Below, in pieces: positions 44,796-55,102 of a DNA stretch of 64,000 nucleotides. Every line of letters starts with the position of its first letter. The first letter of the stretch is position 1. The stretch lies in assembly GCF_000515215.1 (NCBI RefSeq), contig NZ_KI911557.1, forward strand, positions 682,001-746,000, written 5' to 3'. The position numbers and the translations under genes were made by a program. This stretch comes from Methylomonas sp. 11b (GTDB lineage Bacteria; Pseudomonadota; Gammaproteobacteria; Methylococcales; Methylomonadaceae). The notes under the pieces are model-generated. The model was not told the DNA's origin and did no database searches. It worked only from the letters and a program-made list of their open reading frames with translations.

Positions 44796-45800
44796 ATGTC
44801 CCACCAAGTTACCTTGACCCAGTTCATCATCGAGCAGCAGCGCGGGCTGCCGGACGCTTCCGGTACGTTCACCCTGCTGCTGAATAACATCGTGACTGCG
44901 TGCAAACAGATCTCTCACCGGGTCAATTGCGGTGCCTTAATTGGGGTGTTGGGCAGTGCCGAGTCGGAAAACGTGCAGGGCGAAGTACAAAAAAAGTTGG
45001 ATATTATTACCAATGACATCATGGTCAAAGCTTTGGACTGGAGTGGTTCTCTGGGCGGCATGGCATCGGAGGAAATCAACGATCCGATCAAAATCCCAAA
45101 ACAATATCCAAAGGGCAAATATCTGGTGTTGTTCGATCCGCTGGATGGCTCGTCGAATATCGATATTAATCTGACTGTGGGTACGATTTTTTCGATTCTG
45201 CGCTGCCGGGAAGGCGTCGAACCGGAAACCGAGGATTTTTTGCGCAAAGGCACCGAGCAAGTCTGCGCCGGTTTTGTGTTGTATGGCCCATCCACCATGT
45301 TGGTGCTAACCACAGGCAACGGGGTGAATGCTTTTACGCTGGATCAGGATATCGGCGAGTTCATTCTGACCCATTGCAATATGAAAATTCCCGAGGAAAG
45401 CAGCGAGTTTGCCATCAACATGTCAAACCAACGTTTCTGGGAGCAGCCGGTGAAGCGTTATATTGACGAATGTGTCGCCGGCGTCGACGGGCCGCGCGGC
45501 AAAGATTTCAATATGCGTTGGGTGGCTTCGCTGGTGGCTGAAGTCTATCGCATCCTCACGCGCGGCGGCGTATTCCTGTATCCGCACGACTTACGCGATC
45601 CGTCCAAGCCCGGCAAACTACGGCTGATGTACGAGGCCAACCCGATGGCATTCATTATCGAACAAGCTGGCGGACTATGTTCGACCGGCCGTGAACGGAT
45701 TTTGGACTTGAAACCCAGCAGTATTCATCAACGGGTTCCATTGATTTTGGGTTCCAAATCCGAAGTAGAACGCATAGTTGCTTATCACCAACAGGATTAA
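44796..45800 (+). CDS. fbp: Class 1 fructose-1,6-bisphosphatase
   Basis: A 334-residue class 1 FBPase, which removes the C1 phosphate of fructose-1,6-bisphosphate in gluconeogenesis and pentose recycling. The metal-binding [20 protein letters not shown] and the C-terminal [20 protein letters not shown] are intact. Length is normal. An AATTAAAGC leader with GGAGA precedes the ATG. Confidence 0.96.
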   Translation: MSHQVTLTQFIIEQQRGLPDASGTFTLLLNNIVTACKQISHRVNCGALIGVLGSAESENVQGEVQKKLDIITNDIMVKALDWSGSLGGMASEEINDPIKIPKQYPKGKYLVLFDPLDGSSNIDINLTVGTIFSILRCREGVEPETEDFLRKGTEQVCAGFVLYGPSTMLVLTTGNGVNAFTLDQDIGEFILTHCNMKIPEESSEFAINMSNQRFWEQPVKRYIDECVAGVDGPRGKDFNMRWVASLVAEVYRILTRGGVFLYPHDLRDPSKPGKLRLMYEANPMAFIIEQAGGLCSTGRERILDLKPSSIHQRVPLILGSKSEVERIVAYHQQD

Positions 45801-45862
45801 CCAACAAACCGTCGTAAACTCGCCGTTTCCTGGTGAAGCGGCAAACTATCAAGCCCAAAACT

Positions 45863-46597
45863 ATGCTTTCATCAAAACCCCAAGCCACTGAGCCGCTTAA
45901 AAATCAAGTCAGTTGCGTTAATTGCAGTCTGGATAATATTTGTTTACCGCGCGGCCTGTCGCAAGCCGAAATTAATAACATCAGCCAAGTCGTCAAGGCC
46001 CGCAAAACTTTGCAGCGCGGCGATTTTATCTACCGCGAAGGCGACAATTTCCGAGGCATTCTGGCGATAAAGTCCGGTAGCGCCAAGCTGGTGGCTAACG
46101 ATAGCTACGGCAACGAGCATATTCTGAATATTCTGTTGCCCGGCGAATTACTGGGCTTCGACGGACTATCCGCCGAAAAGCACGGCTGCGCGGCTATTGC
46201 TTTGGAAACCATGAGTTTTTGCATCCTGCCCGCCGACAATATGGAAGATTTGTTCAAGAACATGCCCAGCCTGACGCGCGAATTGTTTCGGCATACCGGC
46301 GAGAAAATGCTGGAGGATAAAAATCAGCTGGTGCTAAGCAAGAGGCCAGCGGAGGAGCGCTTGGCTTACTTTTTGATCAGCTTATCCGAAAGGTTGAAGC
46401 GGCGCGGATTTTCGTCGTCGGAATTCAAGCTGTCGCTCACCCGCCAGGAAATCGGCAATCATCTGGGTCTGGCTTTGGAAACGGTGAGCCGGCTGCTGAA
46501 AAAATTTCAGGATGATAATTTGATTGTGGTGCAGAACCGCTTTATCGCGATCAAAGATCTTAACGCCTTGCGCAATATGTTAGTGCCGTTGGAGTAA
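45863..46597 (+). CDS. fnr: FNR-like Crp/Fnr family regulator
   Basis: A 244-residue oxygen-sensing regulator. The N-terminal cluster cysteines are Cys18, Cys21 and Cys27 (SCVNCSLDNICLPRG), and the fourth is in EKHGCAAIA, so a [4Fe-4S] cluster is expected. A cyclic-nucleotide-binding-like domain follows, then the HTH LTRQEIGNHLGLALETVSRL, whose E..SR residues match FNR-type DNA recognition. A GTG at 45833 would add ten residues; neither start has a clear ribosome site. Confidence 0.88.
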   Translation: MLSSKPQATEPLKNQVSCVNCSLDNICLPRGLSQAEINNISQVVKARKTLQRGDFIYREGDNFRGILAIKSGSAKLVANDSYGNEHILNILLPGELLGFDGLSAEKHGCAAIALETMSFCILPADNMEDLFKNMPSLTRELFRHTGEKMLEDKNQLVLSKRPAEERLAYFLISLSERLKRRGFSSSEFKLSLTRQEIGNHLGLALETVSRLLKKFQDDNLIVVQNRFIAIKDLNALRNMLVPLE

Positions 46598-46601
46598 TGG
46601 A

Positions 46602-47366
46602 CTAATTTTTAATACCGATACCTTTATGCAACAGCAACAAGCTTAGTGCGGTTAAAAACACGATAAAGCCGCCCGTCATCGCGAAAGCCAGTTCAATCTC
46701 TACATCACTGACCCCGATCATGCCGTAACGAAAAGCGTTGATCATGTATAAAATCGGATTGGCTTGGGCGATTTTTTGCCAGATTCCCGGCAACATCGCT
46801 ACCGAATAGAACACGCCGCCCAGATAACTCAACGGCGTCAAGACAAAGTTCGGAATGATGGAAATATCATCAAAGCTATCGGCAAACACCGCGTTGATGA
46901 AACCGGCCAGTGCGAACAAGGTCGCCGTCAGCACAAACACTGTAACCGCGATGTCCCAATGCAGGATCGTAGTGTGGGTAAACATCATTGAAATCCCCGC
47001 CACCACTATGCCGACCAACACTCCGCGGGCGATGCCGCCGCAGACGTAACCGGCCAAAATCACATAATTCGGCACCGGCGCCACCAAAAGCTCTTCGATA
47101 TGACGCTGGAATTTGGTGGAATAAAACGAGGACACCACATTGGAGTAAGAATGGCTGATCACCGACATCAGAATAATGCCGGGCACGATGTAGTCCATAT
47201 AGCTGACGCCATGTACCAAGCCTATGCGGTCACCGATCAACTTGCCGAAGATAAGGAAATACAGCGCCGTGGTAATGGCCGGTGGCAATAGCGTTTGCGG
47301 CCAAATCCGGGTGAAACGGCGGATTTCTTTGAATAAAATCGTAAAAAAAGCGACCGAGTAGTTCAT
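46602..47366 (-). CDS. ABC-2 type exporter permease (YadH-like)
   Basis: A 254-residue membrane protein with six hydrophobic segments and the ABC-2 signature near the middle (FQRHIEELLVAPVPNYVILA) and at the end (FVLTPLSYLGGVFYSVAMLP). It pairs with the ATPase encoded just upstream, whose stop it overlaps by four bases. The substrate is unknown. It converges on the FNR-like gene with a four-base gap. Confidence 0.9.
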   Translation of the reverse strand: MNYSVAFFTILFKEIRRFTRIWPQTLLPPAITTALYFLIFGKLIGDRIGLVHGVSYMDYIVPGIILMSVISHSYSNVVSSFYSTKFQRHIEELLVAPVPNYVILAGYVCGGIARGVLVGIVVAGISMMFTHTTILHWDIAVTVFVLTATLFALAGFINAVFADSFDDISIIPNFVLTPLSYLGGVFYSVAMLPGIWQKIAQANPILYMINAFRYGMIGVSDVEIELAFAMTGGFIVFLTALSLLLLHKGIGIKN

Positions 47367-48268
47367 TGCACCAAATCCAAAAATAATTGTTCCAGACGAT
47401 TAGACTTGTTGCGCAGGCTTAGAACCTCGATATGTTGCTCAGATAGGGCCTGAAATAAACGGTTTAGACCGTGGCTTTTCGGCACCGCCACATCCAATAC
47501 GGTATCGGCGCTCAACACAATTTCACAGCCATCGATTGCCGGTGCTTGAGTTAATGGGCGAGATATATCCAATACAAAATGATCGGTATGCAAGCGACTC
47601 AACAAACTGCTCATCGCCGATTTCTCGATGATTTGTCCGTTATTGATGATGGCGATATTCCGGCATAGGCTTTCGGCTTCTTCCAGATAATGGGTAGTCA
47701 AAATGATGGTGGTGCCTTGTTTGTTGACGTCCTGCATCATCTCCCACATCGAGCGGCGGATTTCGATGTCCACGCCGGCGGTGGGTTCGTCCAATATTAA
47801 CAAGCGTGGAGAATGCACCATTGCTCTGGCTATCATCAACCGCCGCTTCATGCCGCCGGACAAGCGCCGGGACACTACGTCGCGCTTATCCCACAGTTCC
47901 ATTTGCCGCAAGCATTGTTCGGTGCGCTGCAAGGCTTGCTTCCGCGGAATGCCGTAATAGCCGGCCTGGTTCATCACCACGCTCATGCTGGTTTCGAATT
48001 GATTGAAGTTCACTTCCTGCGGTACCACGCCAATGCAGGTTTTGGCGGCGACATTGTCTTTATCCAAGTCGTGACCGAAGATGCTGACCGATCCGCTGGT
48101 TTTGTTGACCAGCGAACTGATGATGCCGATCAAGGTCGATTTGCCGGCGCCATTGGGACCCAACAACGCGAAAAAGTCGCCGCGCTGGACATCGAGATCC
48201 ACGCCTTTCAAGGCTACAAAGCCATTGTTGTAGGTCTTTTTTAGGTTTTGGATGGATAAAGCCGTCAT
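47363..48268 (-). CDS. ABC transporter ATP-binding protein (YadG-like)
   Basis: A 301-residue ATPase with Walker A (LLGPNGAGKSTLIG), signature (RRLSGGMKRRLMIARAM), Walker B (LLILDEPTAGVD) and the switch His (TTHYLEEAE). It powers the ABC-2 permease encoded by the next gene. The pair resembles YadG-YadH of Escherichia coli, whose substrate is not settled. The 118 bases to ppx hold the divergent promoters. Confidence 0.92.
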   Translation of the reverse strand: MTALSIQNLKKTYNNGFVALKGVDLDVQRGDFFALLGPNGAGKSTLIGIISSLVNKTSGSVSIFGHDLDKDNVAAKTCIGVVPQEVNFNQFETSMSVVMNQAGYYGIPRKQALQRTEQCLRQMELWDKRDVVSRRLSGGMKRRLMIARAMVHSPRLLILDEPTAGVDIEIRRSMWEMMQDVNKQGTTIILTTHYLEEAESLCRNIAIINNGQIIEKSAMSSLLSRLHTDHFVLDISRPLTQAPAIDGCEIVLSADTVLDVAVPKSHGLNRLFQALSEQHIEVLSLRNKSNRLEQLFLDLVQ

Positions 48269-48386
48269 GCTCTAATGTTATAATCTCGGGCAAAGGAATT
48301 GACGCGATCTTTAAAAATGCGTCAATAAAGCTTTCCGATTCTATCAGAATTCGCCAACCCTCAGCAGCCTGAACAGGAATAGACTC

Positions 48387-49889
48387 TTGCCACATCAAAT
48401 ACCGACCAGTGTTGCTGCCGTCGATCTGGGTTCCAACAGTTTTCACATGATCATATGCAGCTTGCATAACGGCAAATTGCAAACCATCGACCGCTTGAAA
48501 GAAATGGTGCGTCTGGCTGCGGGACTGGATCAACATAAAAATCTCGACCAGATCACGCAAGAGCGCGCCCTAGCCTGCCTGGAACGCTTCGGTCAGCGCA
48601 TCCGGGATTTCGCACCCAACAGCGTCGCAATAGTTGGCACCAACACGCTACGCATCGCCAGAAACTCGCAACAATTCATCAACAAGGCCGAAAAAGCCCT
48701 GGGGCATCCGATTCATATCATTTCGGGTATCGAAGAAGCGCGGTTAATCTACCAAGGCGTAGCCCACAGTCTGGGCAGCAATGCCAACAACCGCTTTGTG
48801 ATGGACATCGGCGGCAGTAGCACAGAGTATATTATTGGCCGTGATGATATCGCCCACACCAAAGAAAGCCTGAACATGGGCTGCGTCACCGTCAGCCAGA
48901 ACTTTTTCAAAAACGGCGAACTGACCAAAAAGGCCTTTCGCAAGGCAATGCTGTTTGCCGAGCAACATCTCGAACCCTTTCAAAATGCGTTCAATTCCCA
49001 AAACTGGGAGGAAGCCATCGGCGCTTCCGGCAGCCTGAAAGCCATCAGCAACGTGCTGCAAACCATGGGGTGGAGTAATAACGGCATCACCAATGAAGGG
49101 TTGGAACAGTTGGTAGCACATCTCTTGAAACTTAATCGAATCGACGAAATCAGCTTTCCGGCCTTGAGTATCGAGCGGCGGCCAGTGTTTATCGGCGCGG
49201 TCGCTATTGTTTATGCGACGTTCAAGACCTTGAATATTCAGCAAATGACGGTTTCGGATGGTGCATTGCGCGAAGGATTGGTACAGGATCTGCTGGGCAG
49301 AATTTACAACGATGACGTTCGTTCGCAGACCAGTCAAACCATTGCCGCGCGTTACCACACCGACACTTCACACAGTCAACAGCTCAAAGAAACCCTACGT
49401 TACATCGTTCAGCAATTAGACAATCACCCTTGCTTTAACGACAATCCCGCCAGTTTACAGTTTTTAGAATGGGCTGCGGAACTCCATGAAATCGGCTTTG
49501 AGATCGCCCACAGTCAGTATCACAAGCACAGCGCCTATATTATCGAAAATGGCGATTTGGCGGGTTTTTCCAAACAAGATCAGCTGTTGCTGTCCAAGCT
49601 GGTGCGCAGTCACCGCAAAAAGCTTAATTTAAGCCGTTTTGAGGATTTACCATTTCCTTGGCGGCAACATGCGCCGATCATGGCAGTCGTATTTCGGCTG
49701 GCCGCTTTGCTGCACCGCAACCGTAATAGCAAACGTCCGGACTTTAGCATCACCATTAATCGCCACGATATAAAAATTGATTTTCCGGAAAATTGGCTGG
49801 AACAAGCGCCTCTGACACATGCCGATCTCAAACAAGAAATGTACTACCTCAAGGAGGCCCGTTTTAATCTGATCTTCGATCAATGCTGA
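48387..49889 (+). CDS. ppx: Exopolyphosphatase
   Basis: A 500-residue Ppx/GppA family enzyme that removes phosphate from polyphosphate ends. VAAVDLGSNSFHMIICSL at the start, ISGIEEARLIYQGVAHSL and FVMDIGGSSTEYIIG form the two ASKHA-fold phosphate loops; a C-terminal HD-like region follows. The start is a TTG with AGGAAT ten bases upstream; the next ATG lies inside the conserved N-terminal fold. Confidence 0.92.
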   Translation: MPHQIPTSVAAVDLGSNSFHMIICSLHNGKLQTIDRLKEMVRLAAGLDQHKNLDQITQERALACLERFGQRIRDFAPNSVAIVGTNTLRIARNSQQFINKAEKALGHPIHIISGIEEARLIYQGVAHSLGSNANNRFVMDIGGSSTEYIIGRDDIAHTKESLNMGCVTVSQNFFKNGELTKKAFRKAMLFAEQHLEPFQNAFNSQNWEEAIGASGSLKAISNVLQTMGWSNNGITNEGLEQLVAHLLKLNRIDEISFPALSIERRPVFIGAVAIVYATFKTLNIQQMTVSDGALREGLVQDLLGRIYNDDVRSQTSQTIAARYHTDTSHSQQLKETLRYIVQQLDNHPCFNDNPASLQFLEWAAELHEIGFEIAHSQYHKHSAYIIENGDLAGFSKQDQLLLSKLVRSHRKKLNLSRFEDLPFPWRQHAPIMAVVFRLAALLHRNRNSKRPDFSITINRHDIKIDFPENWLEQAPLTHADLKQEMYYLKEARFNLIFDQC

Positions 49890-51118
49890 AATTCCTGCTG
49901 TATATCCTACTTTCACTGGGAATATTGTTCGTAGGCTTACTGTTTTTCGCAATCGACGATACGCCGTTGATAAAAATCCATCAGGGTTTGAACCGCGAAG
50001 ACATACAGCGAGCGAAGCAGTTATTGCATGTGGCACCGGAGGAAAGAGGCCAAATTAAAACAGTTAGTTTGGACCAGAAGGACTTGAATATTGCGGTAAG
50101 TTATCTGCTAAACCATTTTGCGGAAAATACGACGCAAATTCAGATTGTCGATGACAGATTAATGATTCAGATAGCGATATTTGTTCCCAAAAGCCCCTGG
50201 GGTAGATATCTGGACTTTAGTTTTAACTTACGAGAACAAGATGATGCCATTGTTATCAAGTCGTTGAAAATTGGAGAAATTTCCATTCCCGATCCAGCTG
50301 CTAACCTCCTAATTCCCGCTATCGTGCATAACACGCCGCTAGAGCAGCATTGGCAATTATTGAGTCAATACGTCAAGAAAGTCCGCATTAGTCCGCAAGC
50401 TTTGGAAATTAGTTATCTAGGGTCCATAGTTGACGCGGCGAAGCAATTGGCTATCCAAAAACATCGGGATTACCCAAACCTGCATCGCTATCAACAGCAA
50501 ATTAACGAAATCGTCAGCCAACATGATCCAAGCTGGCGCTTATCTATCACAGATTTGTTGCAACCTTTATTTTTGACGGCGTATCAACAAACACCGACGG
50601 AGGACGCCGTTCAGGAAAATCGCGCGATCATCATTGCTGTCGGCAGCTACATCTATAAACAGGACTTACGCCGCTATTTGCCGCTTGGTTTGGTCTACAG
50701 CAAGGAATATCCTGTATTTGCTTATAAGCGAGTGGATATACCTCAACATTTTATTGCTTCGGCACTATTGGCAATTCTTGATTCCTCATTACTCGGCGAG
50801 CAAATTGGCATCGATAAAGAATTGGGAGATGCGCAAAAAGGCAGCGGCTTCAGTTTCATTGATCTGACAGCCGATCGAGCCGGGACTAGATTCGGTCAAA
50901 TAGCAGTAGCATCAACCGAGAAAGCGAGGAAATTACAAAGAATAATGTCTAGCACTAAAGATTATTCTTCTATTATCCCGGAATTGCAGGACTTACCTGA
51001 ACATATGGACGAGGCAACGTTTGTTAGCAAATTTCATTCTGTAGGAAGTTCTGCATACAACGAACTGATCCAACTAATCGACGACAGAATTAAAGGCTTG
51101 CCGTTGTATCAATTATGA
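49883..51118 (+). CDS. Membrane-anchored protein of unknown function
   Basis: A 411-residue protein I cannot name. It has an N-terminal hydrophobic anchor (LKFLLYILLSLGILFVGLLF) and a large soluble part. A beta-rich middle (about 60-160; QIQIVDDRLMIQIAIFVPKS) is followed by a helical C-terminal half with GSGFSFIDLTADRAGTRFG and PQHFIASALLAILD. It overlaps the ppx stop by seven bases, so its job may relate to polyphosphate or to the same stress response, which is only contextual. Confidence 0.7.
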   Translation: MLKFLLYILLSLGILFVGLLFFAIDDTPLIKIHQGLNREDIQRAKQLLHVAPEERGQIKTVSLDQKDLNIAVSYLLNHFAENTTQIQIVDDRLMIQIAIFVPKSPWGRYLDFSFNLREQDDAIVIKSLKIGEISIPDPAANLLIPAIVHNTPLEQHWQLLSQYVKKVRISPQALEISYLGSIVDAAKQLAIQKHRDYPNLHRYQQQINEIVSQHDPSWRLSITDLLQPLFLTAYQQTPTEDAVQENRAIIIAVGSYIYKQDLRRYLPLGLVYSKEYPVFAYKRVDIPQHFIASALLAILDSSLLGEQIGIDKELGDAQKGSGFSFIDLTADRAGTRFGQIAVASTEKARKLQRIMSSTKDYSSIIPELQDLPEHMDEATFVSKFHSVGSSAYNELIQLIDDRIKGLPLYQL

Positions 51119-51138
51119 GGTTCCTCAGAAAAGACACC

Positions 51139-51177
51139 CAAACCAGATCTGACAAAAAGTCACACTACTCTGGTTTG
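51139..51177. terminator. Hairpin between convergent genes
   Basis: Arms CAAACCAGA and TCTGGTTTG enclose a 21-base loop in the 79-base gap between the unknown gene and rpoS, which converge here. No strong U-run follows on either side, so it is a probable shared terminator rather than a certain one. Confidence 0.4.
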
Positions 51178-51197
51178 CCGCCGGTTAAATTTTACTA

Positions 51198-52178
51198 TTA
51201 GCTAAAAATCGATTCGAACGAATAGCCGCTACTTTCAAGAATCTCTTTCAGACGCTTCAAGCCGTCCATCTGTATTTGTCTGACTCTTTCGCGAGTTACG
51301 CCCAATTCTAAGGCTACCTGTTCCAAAGTTGCGTTTTCGAAGCCGCAAAGACCATATCTACGACAAATGACTTCGCGCTGTTTTTCGGCAAGCTGATAGA
51401 CCCAGTAGGTGACGTTATGTTGAATAAAGTCGTCTTGCAAAATTTCAGCAGGATTACGGCTTTCTTCTTCGGAAATTGTCTCAAGTAGAGGTTTGTCAAA
51501 ATCCTTACCGAAAGACACATCAACGGATGTGACGCGTTCGTTGAGTTTCAGCATTTTACTGACGGTTTTAGCGGGTTTATCAAGATGCCGCGCTATCTCG
51601 TCGACAGTGGGCTCGTGATCAAGCTGTTGCGCTAAATTCCGCTGCGCTTTCAAATAAATGTTCATTTCCTTAACAATATGAATAGGCAGGCGAATAGTTC
51701 GGGTCTGATTCATGATTGCGCGTTCGATGGTCTGTCTGATCCACCACGTTGCATAGGTGGAAAATCTGAAGCCTCGATCCGGGTCGAATTTTTCAACTGC
51801 TCGGATCAACCCCAAATTACCTTCTTCGATTAAATCGAGTAAAGGGAGCCCGCGGTTTAAATAGCGCCTGGAAATTTTGACAACGAGACGTAAATTGCTT
51901 TCGATCATAATTTTTCGGGCTTTTGGATCGCCCTGCTGAGTACGTCTGCCGTAGATTTTTTCTTCATCGGCAGTTAGCAGCTGGGATTTACTAAGTTCAT
52001 TCAGATACGCTCGGGTGGCATCGAAAGTACTCTCATTTTGCGATTCGTTACTTTCTATCTCGGCTAGCTTAAACGTTTCGTTCGGATCGATTTCGACAAC
52101 TTCTTCATCGACATCATCAAAAGAAATGAAATCTGGAATATCCATATCTTTAATTACATCTATCGTTTCTTCCATCAT
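51198..52178 (-). CDS. rpoS: Sigma factor RpoS
   Basis: A 326-residue sigma-70 family factor of the RpoS type. After an acidic N-terminus come region 1.2 ([20 protein letters not shown]), region 2 ([39 protein letters not shown]), region 3 and region 4 ([19 protein letters not shown]). It directs stationary-phase and general stress transcription. GGGAG precedes the ATG. The usual upstream neighbour nlpD is missing; instead there is a 485-base gene-free stretch. Confidence 0.92.
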   Translation of the reverse strand: MMEETIDVIKDMDIPDFISFDDVDEEVVEIDPNETFKLAEIESNESQNESTFDATRAYLNELSKSQLLTADEEKIYGRRTQQGDPKARKIMIESNLRLVVKISRRYLNRGLPLLDLIEEGNLGLIRAVEKFDPDRGFRFSTYATWWIRQTIERAIMNQTRTIRLPIHIVKEMNIYLKAQRNLAQQLDHEPTVDEIARHLDKPAKTVSKMLKLNERVTSVDVSFGKDFDKPLLETISEEESRNPAEILQDDFIQHNVTYWVYQLAEKQREVICRRYGLCGFENATLEQVALELGVTRERVRQIQMDGLKRLKEILESSGYSFESIFS

Positions 52179-52663
52179 GATTAATCTCCCAGGTATTTTG
52201 GCTTGCTGAATCGTTTATTTTTATTGGTACGTGTCTCGCCAGATAACTATTAATCCCTTAAAACTATTTAAATGCAGATAAGATTGAAACCCAACAACGG
52301 AACCGATATTGCTCACTGTCAAAACCACTTAAGTCAATAGGCCAATCTTAACGACATCACGCCTCTTCTTGTATTTCCGATCTGATCTAATCGAAGGCAC
52401 TAACCTTAACGGCGAGTGCCAGTATAACTTTAAAAGATTTGTCTTATAAATTGAATTTACTGATATTTTTGTGGTCCACATCTCTTTTTTGATTTTTATT
52501 CACAGCAGCCTCTTAGGCCTTTTTGGTAACTAAAATCAGCAAGATCAAACTAAAATTCGAACCACTTCTAAATTATGAAAATAAGAAAGTGATGCGTATC
52601 ACATATATTCAAAAGAACTGCAAAAACAGACAATTCTGAAAGGAATTTTCTGGATGTGTTTTT
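52179..52663 (-). other. AT-rich gene-free stretch upstream of rpoS
   Basis: These 485 bases separate the J-domain gene from rpoS, both leftward. I see no gene or RNA family here. The length would allow a long rpoS leader RNA, as used for post-transcriptional control in enterobacteria, but I find no specific structure to support it. Confidence 0.3.
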
Positions 52664-53155
52664 TCAACGGCCCAGCAATGTTTTTTTTGCTTGATTAATT
52701 TGGGCCGCCAAATAATCCGACCCTCCTCGATCAGGATGAAAGCGCGAAATGAGTTTACGGTGGGCCTGAATAATTTCTTCTTCCGTTGCGCCAGGCATAA
52801 GCCCCAAAACTTCAAAAGCCTCCGTTGTTGTCATGCCGGCTTGTCGAGATGAACCAGGACCCGGCTTACCATATTGCGGATTGCCGGCTTTGAATCGCAA
52901 CCAAATACCATGAAGTTGTGGCGCGTATCTTAATATCAGAGGCATCGAGCGTACTAGAAACGCAAATATTACGCCGAATATCGCCAGCAGACCGCTAAGT
53001 TTTCCACTCAGCATCAGTACAAGCAAAATCAGCGCAACCGCAACCCAGACTAGTTGTTTAAGTCGCTTGCTGCGCAATTCGGCTGGTACCTTCATAAATC
53101 CCGATAGCATCAAAATTGCCAATACCAATGCCAACAATATCACTATTCGTATCAC
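52664..53155 (-). CDS. Membrane-anchored J-domain protein
   Basis: A 163-residue protein with three hydrophobic segments in the first 80 residues (IVILLALVLAILMLSGF; VWVAVALILLVLMLS; LAIFGVIFAFLVRSM) and a C-terminal J domain (about 110-163) with TTTEAFEVLGLMPGATEEEI and the HPD tripeptide in ISRFHPDRGGSDY. It should recruit DnaK at the inner membrane, like DjlA-type or TIM14-like proteins. The client is unknown. Confidence 0.85.
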   Translation of the reverse strand: MIRIVILLALVLAILMLSGFMKVPAELRSKRLKQLVWVAVALILLVLMLSGKLSGLLAIFGVIFAFLVRSMPLILRYAPQLHGIWLRFKAGNPQYGKPGPGSSRQAGMTTTEAFEVLGLMPGATEEEIIQAHRKLISRFHPDRGGSDYLAAQINQAKKTLLGR

Positions 53156-53232
53156 CCAGACTCCAAACGCTTCAACCTACGAACGTCATAATAACTTAGA
53201 ATACGGTCAGTTCGACAAATGTAGAGAAGTCC

Positions 53233-53757
53233 ATGTTCAGCCCATCAGTCCTCGGCTTCGCGGCCGCCAGCGGCACCGGTAAAACCAGTTTACTGACAAA
53301 ACTTATCCCGATGCTGAAAGCACATAATCTGGAAATAGGTGTTATCAAACACAGTCATCACGACTTCGAGATTGATCAACCCGGTAAAGATAGCTTTCGG
53401 CTGCGCGAAGCGGGCGCCACACCGGTTATGCTGGTTTCCCGACACCGGCGTGCGGTAATCAGCGAATTGTCCGCAGATAACGATATTTCGCTGACTGAAC
53501 AACTAGCCTTGTTTCCCAATGCAGGCCTGGATTTGATTTTAGTGGAAGGATTCAGGCACGAGAGCTACCCCAAAATAGAGCTGTGCAGACCAAGCCTAGG
53601 CAAACCGCTGCTTTACCCTGAAGACCCGTCTATTATCGCGATAGCAAGCGATGAAACCGTCTTAACACCACCCGGCTTACCTTGCCTTGATCTAAACGAT
53701 GCAGAGGCCATAGCCAAATTCGTTATCGAAATCTTTTTGAAGCGCCAACGTGACTAA
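53233..53757 (+). CDS. mobB: Molybdopterin-guanine dinucleotide biosynthesis protein MobB
   Basis: A 174-residue GTP-binding protein. LGFAAASGTGKTSLLTKLIP is the P-loop, VIKHSHHDFEIDQPGKDSFR the family signature, and LILVEGFRHESYPKIEL the C-terminal motif. It assists attachment of GMP to molybdopterin. It overlaps moeA by eight bases, forming a molybdenum-cofactor operon. No molybdoenzyme is in the window, though nitrate reductase would be a natural client elsewhere. Confidence 0.93.
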   Translation: MFSPSVLGFAAASGTGKTSLLTKLIPMLKAHNLEIGVIKHSHHDFEIDQPGKDSFRLREAGATPVMLVSRHRRAVISELSADNDISLTEQLALFPNAGLDLILVEGFRHESYPKIELCRPSLGKPLLYPEDPSIIAIASDETVLTPPGLPCLDLNDAEAIAKFVIEIFLKRQRD

Positions 53758-55006
53758 CATCTGCTACCCCAACAAACACGATTTATTAAGCGTCGAACAG
53801 GCTCTATCGGAAATCCGCAAAGCCATCAAGGCCATCCCCGAACAAGAGCTAATCGCGTTGACCCAGGCCCTTGGTAGAACACTAGCCGATAGCGTGAGCT
53901 CACCCATCGACGTCCCTCCGCAACGTACGGCAGCAATGGATGGTTACGCGTTTGCTGCTGGCGATATAGCTGCGGGGCAGCAGGCTAAACTACGAGCAAT
54001 CGGCACCTCTTGGGCCGGAAAACCATTTTCAGAGCTACAGTCGCCCGGCCAATGCGTCAGAATATTTACAGGGGCTGTGGTCCCTGAGTTTGCGGACAGC
54101 GTTATCGCCCAAGAACAAACCGAACTAAATGGAGACACTGTATCACTTCCCCAGGACTGGCAACCGTATAAAAATATTCGCGCGGCTGGTAGCGATGTTA
54201 AACAGCATGATGAGTTAGTTACCGCATCGAAAAAGCTCTCCGCTCGCGACCTCAGCCTACTGGCTGCGGCAGGTGTCGAACAAATCAGCGTGAAACGCAA
54301 ACTTAGAATTGGCTTTTTCTCGACTGGCGACGAATTGGTACCACTGGGAGAACCGCTAGCTATCGGCCAAATCTATGACAGCAACCGCTACCTATTAGCC
54401 GGGCTATTATCCGACCCTAATCACACGGTCTCGGACTTGGGCATCGTCGCAGACGATCAACTGAAACTCGAACAAACTTTCAAGAACGCAGCCCAGCAAC
54501 ATGACGTCCTCATTTCCACCGGCGGTGCGTCGGTTGGTGATGCGGATTTTGTCAAACAAACGCTGGAAAAATGCGGACAGGTGAACTTCTGGAAACTGGC
54601 GATCAAACCCGGTAAACCCCTGGCTTTTGGCAAGATCGGCAAGTGCTGGTTTTTCGGTTTACCCGGCAATCCGGTTGCCGTCCTGGTCACTTACGAGAAA
54701 TTCGTAAAACCAGCTTTGGAACAGCTCGCCGGCGCGCCACCCACGCAAGCATTGCGGTTACGTGTTCGTTGCGACAGCAGGCTAAAAAAATCACCCGGGC
54801 GGCAGGAATATCAACGTGGCATTCTGTACCAGCAGGACGACGGCGAATTAGCCGTCCGTCTCGCCGGTCAACAAGATTCTCATCAACTGAAAGTGGCCAG
54901 TCAGTCCAATTGTTTTATTGTGCTGGATGCAGACAGTACAGGTGTAGATGTTGGGGAAATGGTGACAGTAGAGCCCTTCTCTTCGACGTTACAGACAGCT
55001 TACTAG
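53750..55006 (+). CDS. moeA: Molybdopterin molybdenumtransferase
   Basis: MoeA (418 residues) inserts molybdenum into adenylated molybdopterin. PPQRTAAMDGYAFAAGDI, GAVVPEFADSVIAQEQT, IGFFSTGDELVPLGEPL, STGGASVGDADFVKQTL and WFFGLPGNPVAVLVTYEKFV cover the four MoeA domains in order. The start overlaps the mobB stop. A short dyad built on CCAACCGG (55017-55047) follows the stop and may end transcription. Confidence 0.95.
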   Translation: MTNICYPNKHDLLSVEQALSEIRKAIKAIPEQELIALTQALGRTLADSVSSPIDVPPQRTAAMDGYAFAAGDIAAGQQAKLRAIGTSWAGKPFSELQSPGQCVRIFTGAVVPEFADSVIAQEQTELNGDTVSLPQDWQPYKNIRAAGSDVKQHDELVTASKKLSARDLSLLAAAGVEQISVKRKLRIGFFSTGDELVPLGEPLAIGQIYDSNRYLLAGLLSDPNHTVSDLGIVADDQLKLEQTFKNAAQQHDVLISTGGASVGDADFVKQTLEKCGQVNFWKLAIKPGKPLAFGKIGKCWFFGLPGNPVAVLVTYEKFVKPALEQLAGAPPTQALRLRVRCDSRLKKSPGRQEYQRGILYQQDDGELAVRLAGQQDSHQLKVASQSNCFIVLDADSTGVDVGEMVTVEPFSSTLQTAY

Positions 55007-55102
55007 CCTTCTCACCAACCGGTGTATTCTTGGCCAACCGGTTGGAAAACACGAAACACAAACAGGCTGCCAGTCCCTGCAAACGAACGGCAGAATGTCT
55101 AA

